Source: JAMCRM01 sp041685075
Lineage (GTDB): Bacteria > Acidobacteriota > Terriglobia > Bryobacterales > Bryobacteraceae
Assembly (NCBI GenBank): GCA_041685075.1
Contig: JAWLGN010000010.1
Coordinates: 1 to 39,613 of the forward strand
Reading direction: 5' to 3'
Length of the DNA stretch: 39,613 nt
Each line of letters starts with the position of its first letter. Position 1 is the stretch's first letter. The notes under the pieces are model-generated. The model worked only from the letters and a program-made list of their open reading frames with translations, was not told the DNA's origin and did no database searches. Positions 21,601-27,600 of this stretch are shown here, in pieces. The position numbers were made by a program, and so were the translations under genes.

Positions 21601-24600
21601 GTTCTTCCGCCTCGAGAGCCTGCCCCTGACCACGAGCGGCAAGGTGGACCGCAAGAAGCTCTCCGGGCGGCCGCTCGACGGCACGACGGATGCGATCCCG
21701 GCGACCGCGGCCGAAGCGGAAGTGATGGCCATCTGGCGGGAAGTGCTGCCCCAGGCAGCCTTTGGCCTCCACGACGGCTTCTTCGATGCGGGCGGCAATT
21801 CGCTGCTGCTGTTGCGGCTTCACGAGCGCCTGGAGCGGCGGTGGCCCGGCGTGTTCACGGTGCCAAGCCTGTTCGCATGCGCCACCGTCGCCGAACAGGC
21901 GCGCCGCATCGCGCCAGGCGGCGCCGCGGCGCAGGCCAAAGATGCCGGCGCGCCCCAGGCAGCGTCGGCGCCCATCGCCATCGTGGGGATGGCGGTGCGG
22001 CTCGCCGATTTTGAAGACCTCGCGAGCTTCTGGCGGGATCTCGCCGGCGGCGCCGACCGCGTTCGCCCGCTGCCTGAACAACGCGCCGCCGAAGCCCGCG
22101 CGCTGCTCGAGGCCATGGGCCGGAAAGCGCCCGCACGTTTCCGCGAAGCCGCCTACCTCGAGGATATTTACAGTTTCGATCCCTCCCGCTTCCGCATGGC
22201 TCCCGCCGATGCCGCGCTGGTGGACCCCGAGCAGCGCGTGTTCTACGAAACCGCGCTCGCGGCGCTCGAGGACGCCGGCTACGGCGGGACGGCGCTCGAC
22301 GGCCGGCGGATCGGCGTCTTCGTCGGCGCCTCGCCGTCGCACCTCTACCCGCAGGCGCTGGATGCGGTCTTGCCGGAGAAGCACGAGCAGATCTTCGCGC
22401 TCAATGTGCCGTCGAACACCGCCACCCGGCTTTCGTTTCTGAAGAACTGGTCGGGGCCGGCCATCATGGTGGACACGGCCTGTTCGGCATCGCTCGCTGC
22501 CGCGCACCTGGCGTGCGCCGCGCTGCGAAGAGGCGAGTGTGAAGCGGCGCTGGTGGGCGCGGCGAAAGTGATGCCCGCGCCGCCGGATGCCGCGGGCCGC
22601 ATAGCGATCGATTCCTCGACCGCGCGCACGCGCGCATTCGCGGCCGGCGCCGATGGCACCGGCATGGGCGAAGGAGCGGTGGCCTTTCTGTTGAAGCCGC
22701 TCGACCGGGCCGTAGCCGATGGCGACGCGATCCACGCGGTGATTCTGGGCAGCGCGCTCAACCAGGACGGCGCGTCGAGCGGGATGGCGGCGCCGAACCC
22801 CGTGGCCCAGGCCGCGGTCATTCGCGCCGCCGCCCAGGACGCCGGCATCGGCCTCGATTCGCTCTCCTACATCGAAGCGCACGGAACCGGCACCGAACTC
22901 GGAGACCCCATCGAGGTGGAGGGGCTGACGCGGGCCTTTTCCGGCACGCCGGGAGGCGTGGCGCTGGGATCGGTGAAAGGCAATTACGGCCACCTGGACA
23001 ACGCCGCCGGCGCGTTGGGGCTGGCCAAGGCCGTGCTCTGCCTGCGGCACGGCCAGGCGCCGCCGCAACCGTTCTTCGAGGCGCCCAATCCGCGCATCGA
23101 TTTCGGCGGCGCGCCGGTCGCGGTTCCCCGGTCCCTCACCCCGCTCGTGCGCCCCGCGGGGCGGCTGAGGGCGGGAGTCAGCGCCTTCGGGTTGAGCGGC
23201 ATCAATGCGCACGTCGTCATCGAAGAGCCGCCGGCCATGCCGGCGTCCCAGGAGGACAACGTAGACGGTTGCTACGTGGTGGCGCTCTCGGCCGGCAGCA
23301 AGGAAGCACTGCGCCGCTACGCCGCGGCTTTGCGCGAGGCGGCGGCCGATGCCGGCCTGTCGATTCCGGCCATTGTCCATACCTTGGCTACGGGCCGCTC
23401 CCACCTGCGCTACCGTATGGCCGCGGCTCTCCGCAGCCGGGCGGAATTGCTGGACTTCCTGGCAACGGGCGAAGCGGCCGAAGCTCCGCCGCAGCGCGGC
23501 TCCCGGCCGGTGGTTCCCGCCTTTGCGGCCAGCCAGGCCGAGGCGCGGGCAGCGGTGGCCGCTTATCTCACGGGGGCCGATCTAAGCTGGCCGGAGGAAG
23601 CCGGCCGGCCGGGGCGGCTCCATCTGCCGCCCGCTCCCTTTACGCGCCAGGTCTGCCGGCCGGAGTTCCCGGTCAATGCGGGCTCGCAAACCGGAAGCAC
23701 TCTGGGCGCCCCGGTTGCCACGCGCGACGGGCACGCCTTCGCCGTGCCGGTTCATGCGGCGGACTTCTGGCCGGTTGCCGAGCATCGTCTTGAAGGCCAG
23801 CCGGCGCTGGTAGGTCTTGCGATTCCAGGCCTTGTGGCCGATGCCGCTCGCGCGCTTGGAATCGCTGAGGAGATCGAAATCAGGGATCTGCGGTGGTTGC
23901 GCAAAGTGCGTCCCACGGAACTCGCCGAGAGTGGAGTCAGCCTCCACCTGAAACGTCAAGATGGGGCGTGGCGGGTTGAACTTGCCGGCCGCACGCGTTC
24001 CGGCGAGTGGGTGGAACTGGCCACCGCGACCGTGGCGCCGCTCGCCGATCCCCCGGTTGCGGTCGATCTCGAGGCCCTGAGGCGGCGCTGCCCGGTGACA
24101 GTTCCGGTGAAACCGTTTACGGCCGAGGGCGGCGCGGTCAGCGTGAGCCGGCGATGGGACTGCCTGGTGGGGCTCTGGACCTCGCCCGACCAGAGCCAGG
24201 GACTGCTGCACCTTCGGCTGCCGGCCGCCTATGCCGGCGATCTCGCATCGTACCGGCAGTACCCGGCGCTGCTCGACGTGGCCGCCAGCGTGGCGCTGGA
24301 TGTCCCGGGCGTTCCCGCAGGCTGCGCCACAATCCGCATCTTCGATTCCCTTCCCTCGGAGGTTCTGGCGCACGTGATTCGCCGCCAGTCGGGCGGGGAT
24401 GTGCTGGAAGTCGATGTCACCCTGTACGATCCCAACGAGGGCCGCGTGCGGGTCGTGCTGGCCGGGCTGCGGTTCCTCGCCCTGCGAAACGAAACCGTGC
24501 CCCTGTCCACCATCGTGTGGCACCCTGCGCCGCTGCCCGAGACCGCACCGGCGGCGCGCGTGTTGGTGGCGGGTTCCGGCGTTCTGGCCGGCAAGCTGGC

Positions 24601-27600
24601 GGACGGCTTGAGCCGGTCCGGCTGCCTGGCCGAAAGAGCCCGCAACGCGGAGGAGATCCTTGCCTCGGAGGCGAGCGACATCGTCCTGGTAGCCGACGGC
24701 GCCGCGCCGCTCTGGTCCGCCGCCGATCTGCTCCGCCAGTTGATGACCGGATTGAAGCGCAAGCTCCGGGTAGTGATGGTTGGCAGCCACGCCTTCGCGA
24801 TCGGCGAGGCGGACGCCACGCCCGATCCCGGCGCGGCGCTCCTGGCGGGCCTCGCGCTCTCGGCGTCACAAGAGGAGCCCATGCTGGCGCTGCGGTATCT
24901 CGATATCGACGAGGCCTCCCCGGCCGCGTCAGTTGCCGCCGAGTTCGCCGCCTTCGATGCCGCCGAAGCCCAGCCGGTCGCCGTCGTGCGCAACGCGCGC
25001 CGCTATCAGCGTACTCTCACGCCGGCGGCCGGCGGCGGCGCGGCCCGATGGCCCGCGGCGGGCTGCTGCGTGGTGACCGGTGGCTCGGGCGGGTTTGCTC
25101 TGGCGCTCGCCGAAGAGTTTGCGGGACATGGGAAGCTCGCGCTCGCGCTCCTGGGCCGCACGGGCGAAATCGCAGGCCGGAATGCCGAATCGAACGATCG
25201 GAAGGCGCGCCTCGCCGCGCTCGAGCGCTCCGGCATCCAGGTCCGCAGTTACGCCTGCGACGTGACGGACCGCGCTCAGCTCGCGGCTACGCTCGAACGC
25301 GTGCGCAGCGAGTTGGGCCCCATCACGGCGGTCGTCCATGCCGCGGGCGAGGCCGACGGCGGCTTCCTGGTGAATCGCCGCCGCGAGGCTTTCGACCCGG
25401 TAATAGCGGTGAAAGTGGAGGGCGCGCGGAATCTCGATGCGCTCACGCGCGAGGATCCCGTGGAGGCGTTCGTGCTGTTCGCCTCGGTCACGGGGCTGGC
25501 GGGAGCGCCGGGCCAAACCGCGTATGCCGCCGCCAATGCGTGGCTGGATGCCTTCGCCGAATGGCGCCGCCGGCAGGGGCGTCCCGCGATGGCCATCGAC
25601 TGGTGCACCCTCAGTGGCATCGGCATGGCCGCGCGCCACGGCGCCGACAAACTCCCCGGCACGGTGATCACGCCGGCCCAGGCGCCCGATGTCTGGCGGC
25701 GTATTCTCGCCATGAACTCCGCGCAGGCCGTGGTGAGCGACGCACGGCAAACCGCGCCCGCTACGCCCGCGCCGAAGACGCCGGCGAGTTCCACCGGTGC
25801 GCAGGAATCCGCGCCCGCGGCGGCACCCGCGCCAAAGGCCCCGGCGCGCGCGACCGGCATGCTCGAATCCGCCCTGGCGGCGCTGTGGGCCGAGATTCTC
25901 GGCTATGACTCGGTCGATCCCGAGGACGATTTCTACGCCCTGGGCGGCGACTCCATCAGCGGAATGCAGATCGCCTCCCGCATCCAGAGCGACCTGGGGT
26001 ACACCATCCGAGTCCCGGACCTGCTCGAAGCCGGGACGGTCAAGGCCCTGGCCGAGTTGTTGCGGCGCAAGGCCGCCCCCAAGGAAGCGGGGATCGAGCC
26101 GGCGCCGGAGATGCCGGCATACCCGGTGGGCTGGGAGCAGCGCGATGTCCTGAGGGCTGAAGCATCGGCCGAAATGGGGACGGCCTTCAACCTGCCGGCC
26201 CTGTTGGAGCTGCCCGAGACGCTCAGCACGGAGCGTTTCACCAGCGCCCTCACCGAGCTGGTGGCGCGGCACGAGGTGCTGCGCACGCGCTTCCGGGAAG
26301 AGGGCGACGACTGGGTCATGGAGGTGTTGCCCGCCTCGCCGGCAACACTTCCGGAGATCGACCTGCCGGTCAACGGGGACCTCGCCCAGGCGTGCCAGTC
26401 CCGCGTACGACCGTTCGATTTCACCTCGCAGCCGCCCGTGCGGTTCGAGCTGTTACGGCTGCCCGGCGGCCGGCGCATGTTGTTCTTCGATCTGCACCAC
26501 AGCCTGGCCGACGGGTTCACGGTCGAACTGCTGGCCGCGGAGCTGGCGGCGCTGTGCGCTGGAAACGCCCTGCCCGCGCCGGCGCGGCAGTTGAAGGACT
26601 ATGCCTGGTGGAGCCGGAACGGGGAAGGGGCCAAAGCGCGCGCCGAAGCCCGCAAGTATTGGCTCGAAATCTACCGCGGCGAGCTGCCGCGGCTGGAGCT
26701 TCCCACAGACCGGTCGCGCCCGCCCATCCACACGTGGCGCGGCGGCACCGCCTCGTTTGAAATCGATCCGGAGGTCGTCAAGCGGCTCCGCGCCTTCGCG
26801 GCCGAACACCGGGTTACCCCGTTCGTGGTGGTCCTCTCGGCGTGGTCGGCCGTGCTGGCGAAGATGGCCGCCTGCGAGGACATCGTGATCGGGGTGCCGG
26901 TGGATAACCGCGATCGTTCGGGTCTGGAGAACATGCCGGGCATGATGGTGTCGCTCGTTCCGCTGCGCCTGGCGGTACATGGCGGCGACCGCATCGGCGA
27001 CCTGCTCGAGCGGGTGCAGGCGGCGCATGCCGGCGCGATGCGCCATCGGGCGTTCGGCCTGGGGTCGCTGCTCGAGGAGCTGGCACCGCCGGCCGCTCCG
27101 GACCGCACCTGGCTCTCGGAAGTCACGCTGTCCTACATGAACTTCGCCGAGGGATCGCGCGATGGCGGCTTCCCGCTGGTGGGCCTGCGCCGCGACAGCG
27201 TCAAGGGCGACCTCTCGATCTACGTGCGCGACCTCCCGGAACGGATGCTGGTGTCGGCCGAGTACTACGCGGATATTTTCGACGCGGAGCGCATCGCGCG
27301 CCTGGGTTCGTCCTTCGAGTCGCTGCTTTCTGCCCTGGTCAACGGGAAGGCGAATGCTACTGTAGCCAGCCTTCCCCTCGTTCCTGCCGCCGAAGCGCGG
27401 CGTCTGCGCGCGTGCGAGAAGGGCGCCGAGCCCCCGCTGCCTTGGGGGAGAGGCTTGGCGGCGCTGTTTGCCGAACGGGCCCCCCAATGTCCCGGCCGGG
27501 TGGCGGTGGAGGATGCGCGGTCCCGCTGGACGTACCACGAGCTCGCGTCCCACGCCAACGGTATCGCCCACCGGCTCATCGAGGCCGGCGTGCGGCCGGG

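Noticed and set aside
23230..23730. Acyltransferase domain after the KS
   Set aside because: No GHSxG-type motif and too little length; the stretch fits the short KS-side linker of AT-less modules.
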